Below, piece by piece: positions 1 to 12,770 of a stretch of 64,000 nt of DNA. This DNA comes from Sphagnum compactum (taxonomy: Eukaryota > Bryophyta > Sphagnopsida > Sphagnales): contig OZ234499.1 of the NCBI GenBank assembly GCA_965153455.1, positions 13,016,271 through 13,080,270 on the forward strand, in the 5' to 3' direction. Both the position numbers and the translations under genes were made by a program. The notes under the pieces are model-generated. The model had not been told where the DNA came from and searched no databases. It saw only the letters and a program-made list of their open reading frames with translations. How positions within the stretch are numbered: the first letter of the stretch is position 1; each line of letters starts with the position of its first letter.

Positions 1-88
1 AATTAATTTGTATCCTGGAACTTTCATTAGAAGTGATATACAAAGAATATCTCTGCAAACTGATAAGTAGCATGTAGAAGGTATGTAC

Positions 89-2838
89 CTGCAGAGTAGG
101 TCTGAAGTTGAAGAGATAGATGGACAACACCATTGTCAGCAACATAGCCATTGAGGTTGCATAGACCTGTTCAGAACATGACATTCTGTTGACATCAACA
201 AGAGAAAGTGGAAGAAGAAAATAACATGGAGACAATACTACATGCTCAGAAACTGGAGTTTATTGCTGTATCTGTTGAAACTAGACTAACTCAAAGATGA
301 GTGCAAGTTGAGAAGAGCTGAGATATATCTCCTGATATATCCCCAAATGCTGCCTACATAGCTGTATCTGCTGACAGCACTCTAGGTCCCAGATCCACTG
401 CCCTTTCTATGGGCTCGTTCTACTATCACCAGTGCTACACAAATACCTCTGATGAGAATTGAGAAATCTCCATACCCAATGCTACACAAATTATACAAAA
501 TTGGTTCAGTGCAGTTCAGTATAACCAACACTTTAAACCTTCAGAGACACACCTGCCCAGCAACAAGGGCCTGAATCTCCTGGCCATTCAATGCACATCT
601 TACTTACTATTTAGGAATTATAAACAACTTGCAACTATGCAACAGGCATTCTAACCCTAATCTATGCAGGTGCACTCAAAATGAATATGCAAGAGCTGAG
701 AGAGGGGAGAGGACCTTAACAATGTTGTCAGCATACTTCATCACCCAAGATACAAGGAGGCCAGTACAGCCTAGATTCAACACCACTAGCCATGTTGTAA
801 CATTGTACCCAACCAGCAACCTGGACCACCAAGCCCCCTTTTCATATGCCCCAAGAATGTCATCCACTGTCAAATGGATCATGTTGAACAGCACTCCAAA
901 TCTGCGAGGAAACCCCACCCATCCCCAACTGTGGATCAGACAAAAAAAATGTTTTGGCAATTTGCATCTAGGTCACAATCCAAAAGTCAATAGATTATTT
1001 TCCAAATTCTACATTATTACAACAAGCCCAGTATCCAGTTGCTTCATAGTATCTACATGGGAGCGTGGAGGACAGTACGCAACATAGTTCAATCCAAGAA
1101 AGACATGGAGCACTGAATGAACAGCAGTTCTTCACATTGTACTATGTAATTACTGTGCTCACTCTACACACAATTTCATGAGAGAGCATTATGTAGGCCA
1201 GAACCGTCTGACATTCTACCAACATCACCACAGTTGAACCACTGGTGACCTGAAGAATTTCCAATGTTCACATAGGTGGATTCCATACTTGTGATAAGGC
1301 GGGAATGAGAGAGTCCATCACAATGAAGCTCCTAAAACATCTCATGAGTTGGAAGGGACGTGTTCTACATAGTCCACCATAGCATTATAATTATTGCATG
1401 GAAGTGAGGAAAGCAACAAGAAAATGGGAGGAGAAGAGAAATAAAAAAGGGTGACAGTTACACATAAAGTTGCATATTCTGCCAATGGAGGGAGTCCTGA
1501 TTCTTCTTCATGAGAAATTCAGTGTAAACTCCTGCCATAGCCGAGAGACATGCTGAGAGTATGCCAAAAAGGTAACCTTGTATTGGTGCTGCTAGCAGAC
1601 TTCTGCAATCAGTCTCCCCACACCCTTTCACCTGCACCACCCACATCATCATCTTGTAAAAAAGTACATCAAAATCTCCACTGCTGCTGTCGAGTACCTC
1701 CAATTCTTAGATATCAACCCAACACAGAGAGCCAGGCAAGAATGATGAACCTGACTGACAGTAGTGCCAATAGTGAGTAACCCAATTGCCATCCATTGAA
1801 GCTTTGATACCTTTCTCTTCAAGAACGCTCTGTAAACCAAAACACACCATTACAATGTTCAATATCACCTTGACTAACCACCACAAGACAGATGGCTTTC
1901 CCTACTCATGACTACAGCACAGATTGATCACATTTGCAAAAGCTTTCTGGAATTCAATGGCTGACCTAAAGAGAATGGCAGTTGTGACAATCTTCAAATT
2001 CCCCATAATCTGGTATGTTGAAGTGTCAACATATGTCAGTGTGGCAAACTGCACATTGTTGTGGATGAGGTAAATGATGGAGGGAATCGGGTAGAGGCCT
2101 ATGCTCCTCCAATCTGTTGTTATTCTGGGAGGCTTGGGTGTGTTTGATTCCTTCCAGAGCAGAAATGTACTCACTAAGAGCTGCACAATTACAACAGTCC
2201 ACAAACTGGCTGTCTGTCACACATCACATTTTAGCTCCACATTGACAGGTTTGCAACCAGAAAAAAAAGCCTATGCAACAAGCGTATGCAGAAGGGACAT
2301 ACATACATCCAGACCTCCATTTAACATGGAAAAAACCAACAAGACAAATCCAAATTCCTGTTTTTTCTGGAAAAAAAAAAGTGCAACAGCAGCCTCTGAC
2401 CTTCAATAGTTCACCTAAGAAAGGTACTGTTGCATAATCGTATTTGTAACCTCCACTGGTTTGCGACACTGTTGTCAATATGCCCTGCCAGAAGGCTGTT
2501 CCATGAGTTGCAAAATTGACCATCTATTTCTTCTACTCACAGGCTTGTGAAGAAAGGAGCATGAGCAAAGAAAGGGGAGGGGAGGGGAGTGCTGCAAGAG
2601 GACTGAGGAGCCAAAGACAGAACCACCCAAACCCTAAAAGCCCAATACCCCATCAAAGAAAGGGTCTTCAAGCTCAAGGCTGAATGGCGAAGAACCAGCG
2701 ATTCCCAAGCAAGGGAAAAAAACAGAAAAGAGAGGGCCAGAGAAAAATACACATATTCATCTCTCTCGAATTTCTTCTGGAGCTTACCAAGGAGCTGGTG
2801 AACAAAGTAAGAACAGCAGCGACAACGAAGGTGCGCAT
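89..2838 (-). CDS. CMP-sialic acid transporter-like nucleotide-sugar transporter (3' end off the window)
   Basis: Multi-pass Golgi antiporter of the nucleotide-sugar transporter family, closest in my recollection to the plant CMP-sialic acid transporter 1 type (UDP-galactose/CMP-sialic acid group). Seven exons join in frame with GT-AG introns: 2788-2838, 2401-2484, 1966-2180, 1751-1829, 1462-1631, 715-901 and 89-166. They give about 288 residues. The plant family is about 320, so a last exon of roughly 35 residues lies left of base 1. Hallmarks seen: YLIHNNVQFATLTYVDTSTY and QIMGNLKIVTT in exon 3, KLQWMAIGLL in exon 4, VKGCGE and PIQGYLFGILSA in exon 5, and GLLVSWVMKYADNIVK in exon 6. The end of exon 5 was set at 1462 because only that donor keeps the frame (LYVFGVLFN). 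The ATG at 2838 was chosen because MRTFVVAAVLTLFTSS aligns with the usual N-terminus. An in-frame ATG at 3012 would add 58 residues and is less likely. Family assignment is firm; the exact sugar substrate is not shown by sequence. Confidence 0.9.
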
Positions 2839-5668
2839 GCGCTGCACAGGGTGAGGGTGGTGAATGCCAGGCTTCGCATCATCCACATGGTCCGGCTCGA
2901 AATTGATACTCTCGTGCACAAGGGTGGTGGTCTCTTGTTGATCCCTCCTCTGTCTGTCTCCGTTAAAGGAGTTGGCACCACCACCCATCAATCTGATCTC
3001 TCTGGCACCCATTCCGCTCTTTCTTTAGCTTCCTGAAACCTCCAGCTCCTGAGAACACTGGCTGCTATTCCACATAGCCGTAGAAGAGAGCAAGGAGGAG
3101 ATGCTGCTGATTCCCCAGAAATGGAAGCTGGCTGGCATCTGAGAGAGAGCGTTCCAAAGGGTACGAGCAAAAAGGAGTAGCAACTGCAAGAGGTAAAGCG
3201 AAGCAGAAACATGGGAAACGAGGATAGGGTCGATAGCGGCAGTGGTACAGCAACAATGGACACACGACAAAAACTGTCATCAATGTGAGCAGCAGGTGTT
3301 CTCGGAAAGTGGAAGAGGAGGAGCTATCAAAAGCAGCTTTTGTCACTGGAAGAAGAAGAGTTACCAAAAGCAGCTTTGCCACGAAGAAGCCACCAATGTT
3401 GCAGCAATGCTCTCTTCTGTGTGCTGCTTGAGGAAGACCTAATTTAGTTGACGTCCAAAGGTCTCAAGTCCATCTCATAGCGGAGCGCACCCTTGACAAA
3501 TATTAGACGACATCAGAGAGTGCAGTTTTGTCGGAACACACAACAGTTGACAAATGATGTGGGGTCCACTACCTTCTACAACCGCATGCTGAACATGCTT
3601 GTGCACCCAAAGACGCAAAAAAAAACCTTTCAAACTAGGTATCCTTATTCAAGCACCCAACAAACTGTATACCTACCTTGAGTTGTGATATGAGCAAGAG
3701 AGGAGTCTCCCCAAGGGAGCAAAGCATAAACTCCAACTTGTCTTTCTGAATGCAGCACCTCTCACCATCACCATGTGCTCTTTTTTATTTCTTTCTAATT
3801 TTTGTAGGCACATTCAAAGGCCAACAACAACCATGACAAGCATGAACAGCAGGGGAAACAATTCATTAGTAGTACTACACAATTGCAGATGATTAGCAAA
3901 TGCTGCATCATTCTTCTTCACTACTGTACAACACCAAGAAAAACTCCCATTGATGATTCTTTGATTGCTGCATGCTAATCCAGGATCTCACTCATTCTTA
4001 TTATTGCTGTTGCAAATCCCATACATATTTTACCTGATTGCTGAACGAAAAAATAAATGCAGTCAAGATTTGTTTTAAGCGACACTTGGCCCGTGTGATC
4101 ATCTTACGTTTGTTCCTCACATTAGGGTTTAAGGAGAATTTCAATCTTTGGATCTCACTGTACTGCAATGCTGCAGTTGCAGTAATGCAAGTTGTAGTAA
4201 ACCCTTACAGATACCCAGTTCACCTCACATCAGCTTGAGCAGCCACATTTCCTTCAACCATTAGTATGGGATTGGGCATTGGCATTTCCTCCTGGGGAGT
4301 CTGCTTTGACAAAGCAGCCATATCCTTACAAACAGTTTAAAACTTGTAGTCTAAGCTATGAGTTTCTGTCACATTGTTGCAACTGACTTCTTCCTTTCAT
4401 GACTATATCTTGTACAATCTTTCATTCTGAAGAGGAATTGTGTAGAGGTTGCATCATATGCAGAAAATGAAGTGCTTGTTTATATAGGTAGTGCATAAGC
4501 AAGCACTTAGTTCATATAAGTGCTTGATTGTTATGTAAAGCTTTTTATGAGAGTCAACTCTTGTTACTTCATAATTGCTTCCTTGAAAACTGTTTAGCTA
4601 TATCAGACTCAGCTGCACTCTAGTAACAGTTTGCACAGACCTGATCCATAGCAGGGAACAGAAGAGCTGCAGGGTGAGATAAAATCCTTTGCATGTGTCA
4701 TAAGACTGCAGAAGTTGTTCTGCTGGCCATGATGGACAATTCTCAGACAAATTTCATGTTCCATAGTGGAGAATTCTTAGACAAAATTCATGTTTAGTAG
4801 TTTCTCATGGAGTAACCCACTGAGAGACAGCCTCAGAGGTATAATGTATTGAATCTTAGGTCAGCTTAATCCACCTGACCATCAACATGATTAACACTTG
4901 TGTACAGGCTTGAAAAGACTTGAGGCCATCACATTGCTGCTTGCAGAAAACTGCAATCATAGTACACCTCAGTTGAGAGAAAAGCATTGGGTTGTGAGAG
5001 AAAAAAACCATATGCATATTAAAGCCATCACAAAGGTGAACGCACAACTTGGAGAATTCATATTGTGTAATCTGCTGGCAGTCCTTGAGACTGTTCAACG
5101 GTTGTTGGAAAGCATTAATGTGGAACAACACAGAGCCTCTCTATCCAGGTGCCTCGTTGCAGCACCTCGCAGCTAAACCGGCATAGCCATGGTCCATTTG
5201 TTGATCACCCGCATCTTGTAGAAGATCCACATTACCAATCCATTCTTGTCATGTTACAACCCTCACCAACATCAGATTTCAGAATTCCTGAAAGCATTCC
5301 AGCCACTCTTCAAGGTACCATGCAGACACCCAAACTCATGGTGAATTGTCACAAGCTGCATGAAGCCAATGGATAGAACATCTACCATTTCATGAAATTT
5401 TAAAACCTAGTTCTAAGCGACTCTTAAGAAGCTAATGATTTTTCTCTCATGGTATTACATTACAATTCTAGATATCCAGAAAGGTAAAATTGCTGTTCAG
5501 GCTACCTCAGATTGTAAAAGCATTCAAAGAGTTTTCCTAGTGTATTCAGAGGGCACTTTTATCTATGAATATCCCTCCTAGAGAAGAGGAGAGATATTAC
5601 ACCCACTTCTTTTGGAGGGATGGAGGGATCCCACCTACCTTAACCCTAGAGGTGGTTTGTCTCAGGTC
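2839..5668. other. Spacer between transporter and BolA gene, no gene seen
   Basis: The first few hundred bases left of about 3300 are presumably the 5' UTR and promoter of the minus-strand transporter. They are richer in GC and purine runs than the rest. From about 3450 to 5668 there are only short stop-limited ORFs with no recognisable domain and no splice pattern that joins them. I see no RNA gene or clear transposon here. Confidence 0.5.
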
Positions 5669-5945
5669 AGGGTTTCTTTTTCCATTTTTGTGATGTAACT
5701 GAATTGGTGATCATCTGTAACACAGTTTAGCCAAATATGGCTATTGACAGGATATGACAGGAAAAATGTTTAAGCAATCCTTTTTGGCTACCTGCTGGAA
5801 TCCACTAGAGAAATCTGGCAACTCCTCAAATTATTATTTTTGAAATCTGGAGACTAGTAAACCCAAAAAAAACGCATATTTTAAGCCATTTTGCAAAAAA
5901 AAGAAAAGCCAACTGGCTAAATTTAGCCAGGAAAAAAAAACGCTG
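5669..5945. mobile_element. hAT-like MITE, degenerate copy upstream of BolA
   Basis: The left end reads CAGGGTTTCTTTTTCC. The right end is the reverse complement of CAGCGTTTTTTTTTCC, so the termini form an imperfect inverted repeat. Inside is the family core: TTTTTGTGATGTA, then about 40 bases later TTTAGCCAAATATGGCTA, and near the right end a second palindrome, GGCTAAATTTAGCC. The same core occurs in the copies at 12771-13080 and 48586-48889. The 8-bp flanks match at only 4 of 8 positions, so the target duplication is not convincing. The copy is either old or its ends are off by some bases. It ends 327 bases before the BolA start codon. Confidence 0.55.
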
Positions 5946-6272
5946 GGTCACTTTTGTAATTGTGTTCAGTTAACACTAACTGATTGGATGAATAGCCGGT
6001 TAGTGTGCACTGAACACTAACTGAATGGTTAGTGTGGCAGTTAGCGCGACACTCTTTCCATGCCCTCTGCTGCAGCTTCTCTCTCTTCTGTCTCCGTTGC
6101 TGTTGCCTCCGTTTCCATGCAAGCTTTTCTCGCGTCCTCGTCGAACGTTTCTCTGTTGCGTTGCCTCTACCGTGTTCCGCTCATTTGCATAGCTTTGCAG
6201 CTGGCGTCTATTCGTCTATTCCTGTAGGAGCATCGTCTGGCTCCTTCTTTCTGGGTTGTTGTAGCGGATTCC

Positions 6273-6671
6273 ATGTTTTTGTCTCAGCTGTGTAAGAGTA
6301 GGGTTTCGTTGCGATGTCCAGGATTTGTGGTGGATGTTTGTTCGTCCGTTTCTCAACTCTCGACAAGCAGCTCTGGAGTCATCACCAAAAAGGTAGTGAT
6401 CGAGGAAAAGCTGGAAGAGGCGTTGACCCCGACGGAGCTGGAGGTGGAGGATGTCTCATACCAACATGCAGGTCACTCGGGCGTGGAGAGGGGAGCTACT
6501 GAAACACACTTCAATGTCAAGGTGGTGTCTGAGAGCTTCGAAGGAAGTAGTTTAGTGAAGCGGCATCGGCTAGTGTATGAAGTCCTCAAGGATGAGCTTC
6601 AAACTGGCGGTGTACATGCTCTCTCCCTTATCACCAAAACGCCACGGGAGGTTTCTGCAGGCAAGAGCTAA
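6273..6671 (+). CDS. BolA-like protein, probably organellar (BOLA1 type)
   Basis: Intact one-exon gene of 132 residues ending in TAA. Residues about 45-127 form a BolA domain: VEDVSYQHAGHSG, ETHFNVKVVS, FEGSSLVKRHRLVYEVL, and HALSLITKTP at the end. The His of HAGH and the invariant His in the VKRHRLVY helix are both present. In the family these residues help bind a shared [2Fe-2S] cluster with CGFS monothiol glutaredoxins. The first about 35 residues lack acidic residues up to Asp25, are Ser/Arg-containing and are not part of the fold, as expected for a mitochondrial or plastid targeting peptide. The ATG at 6273 is the first in frame and supplies this leader. No SufE fusion is present. The gene is convergent with the PP2C gene downstream. 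A hAT-like MITE lies 0.33 kb upstream, so it may be part of the promoter region. Confidence 0.88.
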   Translation: MFLSQLCKSRVSLRCPGFVVDVCSSVSQLSTSSSGVITKKVVIEEKLEEALTPTELEVEDVSYQHAGHSGVERGATETHFNVKVVSESFEGSSLVKRHRLVYEVLKDELQTGGVHALSLITKTPREVSAGKS

Positions 6672-8487
6672 GTAATTTCAATCTTCAATAGCATAAAATC
6701 CTTCTCATTTTGCATTTGTAGGCATTTGGGAGAACGAATTCTGTAATGAGAAGCATTCTTCAGTGATCCTTTGGCATGCTCTTTTTGCTACAGTCACAAC
6801 TCTTTCCATCTTTGCAAGTGTTTTTGTCAGGAATATAAAGCAAAAAGAGCTACAATCTCTAGCCTAAAACTAGGGTTTAAAGAGAGCTTTTGAGATCTCT
6901 TGCAGCATTGATGGTTGCTCTTTATTAGACAATAATCATTGTGACAAGTGCAATGTGAAACTGGGCCATTGATGGTCACTGTATATTGAACATTGTACTT
7001 TGATGTATTTGGTTGTGATTACAACCCCTCATCCACATGCCTTCGTCTGCCCCTTCTTGCAAAACCTTGTAGGCAAGTAAGAAATAACCAGGTAGACAAT
7101 GTAAGAAGTGAGGCAACATGCTTGTAAATTCAAGCTAGGTATGAATGCAAATGCTTTTTGGCAGCAACTGAGATGTATGAGTATGTTTGTCCACTGTGTG
7201 CCTAGCATAGTAGAGGACGTTTTTAATAACGCAGTTGTATATTCTCAGCTAGGGCTTAAACCAGAGAAACGTGGAGTGAAGAATTCATCTTTGTGACATA
7301 TATCTTTCAGAGTTTTTTCATTAGCCTATGGAGCAGCAGTGAGGAACCACTTTAGGAAGAATGTGATTGGTGAGCAATGTATACCCTAGGAGACCCATTT
7401 TGAAATTATGCTGTGTTCTCTGTCTGCTTGGTCTTATGTTAAACACGAAAGCTCTGTCATAGTTTTGTTTGAGCATGTAGCGAGAATTTGTGTACCCAAC
7501 CTGGGTCATGGAAAGGATGGGTATGTAGTTGCTGTTGTGAACAATTTAGGGAACAAATTGTCCAGCAGTATGTTACAAGTGAAGACACATAGTTGTGTAA
7601 TTTATGGCCACATCATGTGGTATGCAACTGCCTCTGATTTATGTCTCATATAATTTAGGATTTTGGTTGTATTGTATGACTTATCCTTTATACTTTAGAA
7701 CATATTTAGTCCTGCTTGATTCATGCGTCGGGTGCTATAATCTGCTTGTCTTTAGTTTACATTTCTGTTGTGAGCAAGCAAGATTGAGGGTACTTAGAAG
7801 GAACCAAAAGACACCCAAATTTTGTTGTCCTCAATTCTTTTCAGATTAGAACATTGACTTGCATATGAAGTTTGCAATTATTGCTATATTTTGCTCATCT
7901 GCAATAATGGTTCATCCACCACCTGGTTAAAAAATTCTTGGTTGGACCTACTTTTTTCATTTTCTCACACCAATCCAGAAATACAAGAATGCATAAAAAG
8001 GCAGGCATAAAGTCTGTGGATCCCATTCAGAGAAGGTTGTGCACACTGCATTCACCTCTTGCATAACCAGATATTCAACTCCATGTTGAAAGAAGGACTG
8101 GACCTGCCTGTTGTTGAACAGAGCTGTTTCTGTCCACTGTGCCACCCTTGTCACCTGAATAAATCTAAAATGGTAAAGACCTTAAAACCTTAATGGTACA
8201 TCATGACCCTATATGATACAGCAAACAACATGTGCTCTCCACCAAATCATTCCTCAGATTGTTCATGGTCAAAACTTGAAACCTAATTGTCATTCTTCGT
8301 GCATAATCTGAGAATGCTGGTTGAAGACATTTTTCAATGGCTCACTATCAACCCCTAATTTACACCCTGCTGATTACCAAAACTTTCCACTTGCATGAGA
8401 TCCTTAGGACCATGCTAGCAGAGCCCCCCCAGATCGACACCATTATCTCCTTGTCTGGATTAGGGGACAGCTAATTTTTAGAAAAAC
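6672..8487. other. Convergent 3' spacer between BolA and PP2C
   Basis: This 1.8-kb interval holds the 3' ends of the BolA gene (plus) and the PP2C gene (minus). Short ORFs occur on both strands but none shows a domain or codon pattern like the neighbours. No RNA gene or transposon was recognised. Confidence 0.5.
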
Positions 8488-10686
8488 TTACAAGTTGGAT
8501 AACTTTTCAATGGGAGGGCAGTCATTCAGGAAGCCCTGCAAGTTACTAATGCCTTCGACTGAGAAGCTCCTCCGAACTCTTGGCCTCCATGCAGCTAGCC
8601 GGGGAGGGGGCTCTGTTTTGAAGCACACTGTAACTACTGTGAGATTGTCACAAGAACGGCGTTTCAAAGCTTCAGCAACCAGCTCCCTGGAGCAATGCTC
8701 TGGGTCATTGTGCAGCTGCAATTCCTTTCTTGCAAAATCCACTGCATTTTGGCTGGTAAAAACATCCCACAAACCATCACATCCAATGACCAGGAACTCA
8801 TCTTCCTCAGTCAGCACCACATGTTGTATCTCTGGCTCTGCACTCAAAGGACCTCCTAGACCCTGCCCCTTTAGGCCTGTCATATGCCAGTCACCAATGG
8901 CCCGGGCAACTGCTAGCTGGCCATTCAGATAGCCGTCATCAACATAACCTCCCAGCTTCTCAATGCGAAGCTTTTCCTTCAAGCATCCTGGTTTGTGGTC
9001 TCTGGACATCTCCACTGCCTTCCCCCTTCGGCACAATACTGCCCGACAGTCACCAGCATTTGCTACAAGCAAGTTCCTGTACAATTGCAAATAATAATTA
9101 GGCCACAATCTCATGTAAGCTACCCACTACCTCTCCTCATAGATCCATGGTGACAATGGTTGTCCTAGCTCTGTAAGGCACTGGATCCCATCAAAACTTT
9201 TAGTTAAGCATCCTAGGCTGAAAATACTACTGGGGTGGGTTGCCTCCCAAGATACCAGAGCTGGACATCTCTACTGTTTTGATTGCACTGCCATTGCTAT
9301 TAGAACCTGGAATTCTGTAAACTTTAAACCCAGATGCAATCCCCCTCTTTGGTAAATCCAACTGGAATAGTCAAACGTTGATGTCCTCCATGGTCCCACA
9401 TTCATTTTTCCTACAAAGAGCTCTCTGAGATTGGGTTTGGGTGAGCCTGATCTTGAAGATCAGGTGATTCAAGTGCTAAACATCTCCTGTGATACTTAAG
9501 TAGATAAGTAGGAACAATCAGCAAAACGAACCTTCCAGAAAGGAGTGCAGTGAGTGCAGTGGTTCCAGAGGAGAGACCATGATCCACAGAGCATGCATTA
9601 GCAAATGCATGATCCAAGCGCAAAAATGCACTTTTCACAGCATCTTCAATGGCTGTTGGAAAGGCAATGTCGTCAAGTATGTACCGAAGTACATTCTCCT
9701 TGACATAAAATGCTGCATCCTTGCCACCATGACCATCAAAAACCTGTCATTAAATCCCAATTTCATATGGTCAGAACTCAGAACCTACGTTCAATTGTGT
9801 TTGAGTGCACTCCAGATGTCTGGAACACTTCCAAGCACAGTGGCTGGCATCTGGACAGTCAGGACACAACAGAGCTCAAAAGCCTAGAAGCAAATCAATG
9901 CCTCAGTTCCTAAAACACTGAATTGCCTATCTGACAGATGGAACAGAAGTGACAACAGATTGTTGCTGTTTAAACGCATATACTGAACATATTCACCACA
10001 AAAACCCAAAATGTTTTCACCGAACAATGTCCAAAGTACTGAAGTCAAACCAGCCAGGAAAACAGCACTGACCCCATAGAAAGCACCAGAAGCTTCACCA
10101 CCACCTTGAGAGCCCAGATATGTTTCCAGGTCATCAATGCGAACATGTGTGTCTTCCATCACTCTGCGAAGACCTGTGTCTGACCACACTCCAGACCGGT
10201 AAACAGGCTGAAACTCCATCTGAACACCTTCCTGGACCATGACAGAAGTATCCTTTCCTTCCTCTACAATCTGGACACATTCATTCCATAGAAGTTTGGT
10301 GGTATCAGGCATACCGTGAAAGAAAAGCCTTGGAGTTTACAAAAAGACGTGTCCAAAGGCCCTGTCTCTCAATACAATCACAGAAGAAAACAGTGGGATG
10401 TGAAGAAATATACCGAGTCGGAAGCCAGTGCCACTTCACAAATTAATGCACGGGTTATACAACCCCTGATGGAAACTGTGGTAGGGGCAGACATGGAAGC
10501 AGGCCGTGGCCGAGGCGGACGGCCACCATTATGTACGTCGACCATGTCTTTCTCTGTCACACAAGAGTTTTCGTTATCCACCACAGGGCCCTTCTCCCTC
10601 AGGTTGCCGCCTTCGGCCGAAGGCAGGGGCTTGTAAACTCCATCTAATGCGCTTACAGGCTGCGCATTTTCTGTGGCCGCTGCCAT
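8488..10686 (-). CDS. Protein phosphatase 2C, DBP1/PP2C49-type clade
   Basis: Mn/Mg-dependent Ser/Thr phosphatase. Four exons join in frame: 10414-10686, 10073-10270, 9532-9743 and 8488-9076, giving about 423 residues. The exon 2 acceptor at 10270 could instead be at 10231, also phase 0, which would remove 13 residues. PP2C motifs in order: [16 protein letters not shown] (Asp131), VFDGHGG (Asp160), [57 protein letters not shown] (Asp328) and CDNLTVV (Asp371). All metal-binding aspartates I would expect are present, so it should be active. The tail [17 protein letters not shown] matches the C-terminal extension typical of the DBP1 clade. The N-terminal 90 residues are low in known motifs, as usual for this group. 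The gene is not of the ABA co-receptor (clade A) type. Its 5' side faces a GC-richer spacer. Confidence 0.92.
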
Positions 10687-12762
10687 ACTTGCGGCTTCTT
10701 CTTATGAGCATGTAGTTTGATAGCGTCGTCCCTGCAAGATTGCACGCGAGCAACCAATCAATCAAGAAACAAAATTTCCTCTTGATCTCTTCCTCCCCCT
10801 AACTCCCCTCCCAACCGTTCCCCGGAAAGAAAGAAAAACTCAGAACTCCCGCTTCAACAAAAGCTGCTTTACCTACGATACTACTCAGCCTCAACACAAT
10901 TAAAAACCTCACGACCGCTGGACACCTATCTCATCTCTTCTTATAGTCTACCAAACGAATCAGATCACTCTCAGGACCTCTTCCAGCACATTCCTCTCCC
11001 AGCACATACACAAAAACGTGGCAACACAGCCGCACCTGGATGAATATCGACAGATCAATGCGGACAAAGATTGAGAAAAGAAAAAGGCCGACGAATCGAT
11101 CGCCAATTCGCGTCCTAACCTTGGTGGCACTATTACTATGTCTCCCTCGCTCTAATGACAACCATTTGCGGCATCCTTTAGCGAGACTTCCCCTTAGTTC
11201 TCCCCCGCCCCCAACATGCAACGCGGCGACCTATTCCACTCAATCTCCAAGCAAGGGATGTTATCGCGTAATCGGCCTGCGTTCAACAAAGCGCTCGTGT
11301 GCGCCTCTTTCTTCCTCAAGCAAAGACGATCCAGAAGCAAAGAACACAGGCACACAGAGAGCGAGAGACAGAGACGGAGCGCGCAAGGGACGTCCAGAGC
11401 GTGTATATTCGGCCGGGTATTATACGCTTACTAGACTTATACGTTTTTTTAATAGGATGGAAACCGCCATCAGCTACGAAACCAAGAGCCAATCTCCAGC
11501 GTCCGTTGCTAACTGGTTTCATCCGACGGCAGATAAGCCAAAAACTAGGTTTACGCTTCTATACCTTGAAGCGTCAGATGATGTACATGTGCGGTCCGGA
11601 TGTGCTCACAAGGACACCGGTTCGACGACGGACAGTGCGTTCTGAAGAAAGGAAGGTTGGGGGGTAAGCACGTAAGCACGTCAGGCAGTCTCGTTGTCTC
11701 CTGTAGCGGACACAGTGGAGTTTACTTACCGCGAGCGATTGCATCGGAAGAAATGCAAAGAGTTGCCTCGCTCTTCGTTCTTGTGCAGCGAATTGTCTGT
11801 TGTCAGCTACGTCTTCTCATCAGACTTTTTTTTCTTTTTCAAATGAGATTTACGGCCAAGGGAGGATGTAGGCCTAGTTGATTTTAAAATGAAGAGAAAT
11901 AGTAGCTCAATATGTGAGTGACTCTGCAGAAAAATTCTCACATCTAAGTTCAGTTATTTACTTTTTACTTTTCCCAATCCCACCCATAAAACTAAAAGTG
12001 GGACTGCAAATAGGTGAGAACTACGAATAACAAACCATCTGGACCAGTCATCAAGATTGACCAATCAGAAATCGGAAGCAGTAGTGGGATCAAATTTGTT
12101 ATGATCTGCTCAGCAAGTGTTAGGCTTTACAGTGGCTTTTCCCAGCATCAGAAAAACTATGCAAAAATGTTTGGCCAAGATCATTCTGCTTTCCAATAGG
12201 TAGTCCTTCTGATAGCCTCTTGGGTCAGAATCCCGATAGAGTATGCTTGCTTGGGTTTTGAGATCCTGAATCGTGATAGATGCTTTCTTTCATTCCCGCA
12301 AGCAATCTCTTTTGTCTTCTTCTTCTGTAGAACGATTTCTCGTTTCTTGCGATGATGCGTGATCATCGATCGTCGTCTAGGTTGCTTTTTTCTTTGCACT
12401 TTCTTCATCTTGACTTCACATGGTGAGTGTCCACACTCCACACGCTTCACTTTCCATCTGGTGAATATATAAAAACTATAACCGTCAACAAAGTACCTAC
12501 CTAACTAAACTAACTAACTACCAGACTTCTACTGAAAACTGTGCCCCATCATGGAACGTCGTCTATGGCTGATGTCATTGTGAAAACTGCTTTGACTTGA
12601 ACTCTTTCTTTTGTCAGCCGCGCTGCTATCCTTCCTTATCTGTCGGTCCATTTTCTGTCTTATAATGATGGATGGGTTTCTTTCCTTTATGTAGTAGCAT
12701 GTCAGTTTCTCTTTTGAGGTCACAAGTCTGTTGTGGTGATGGCACCCTTTTTCATCATCTGG
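10687..12762. promoter_or_regulatory. GC-richer 5' region of PP2C and spacer
   Basis: The stretch 10687 to about 11870 is clearly richer in GC and CpG than the AT-rich DNA to its right. It probably contains the 5' UTR and promoter of the minus-strand PP2C gene. A 201-codon plus-strand ORF at 11040-11645 is open but is very rich in Arg, Ser and Thr, overlaps other equally long frames, and matches no family I know. I read it as chance openness in GC-rich DNA. From 11880 to 12762 the DNA is AT-rich with no gene. Confidence 0.45.
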
Positions 12763-12770
12763 GTTTTGGC

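Noticed and set aside
629-1087. 152-codon plus-strand ORF
   Set aside because: It runs antisense over exon 6 of the nucleotide-sugar transporter, which has clear family motifs on the minus strand.
4856-5376. ORFs of 75-92 codons on both strands
   Set aside because: No domain, no splice partners, and similar openness on both strands.
8495-8932. 145-codon plus-strand ORF
   Set aside because: It is the antisense shadow of PP2C exon 4.
11040-11645. 201-codon plus-strand ORF near the PP2C 5' end
   Set aside because: It overlaps other long frames in GC-richer DNA, is rich in Arg, Ser and Thr, shows no domain and no better start context. Read as chance.
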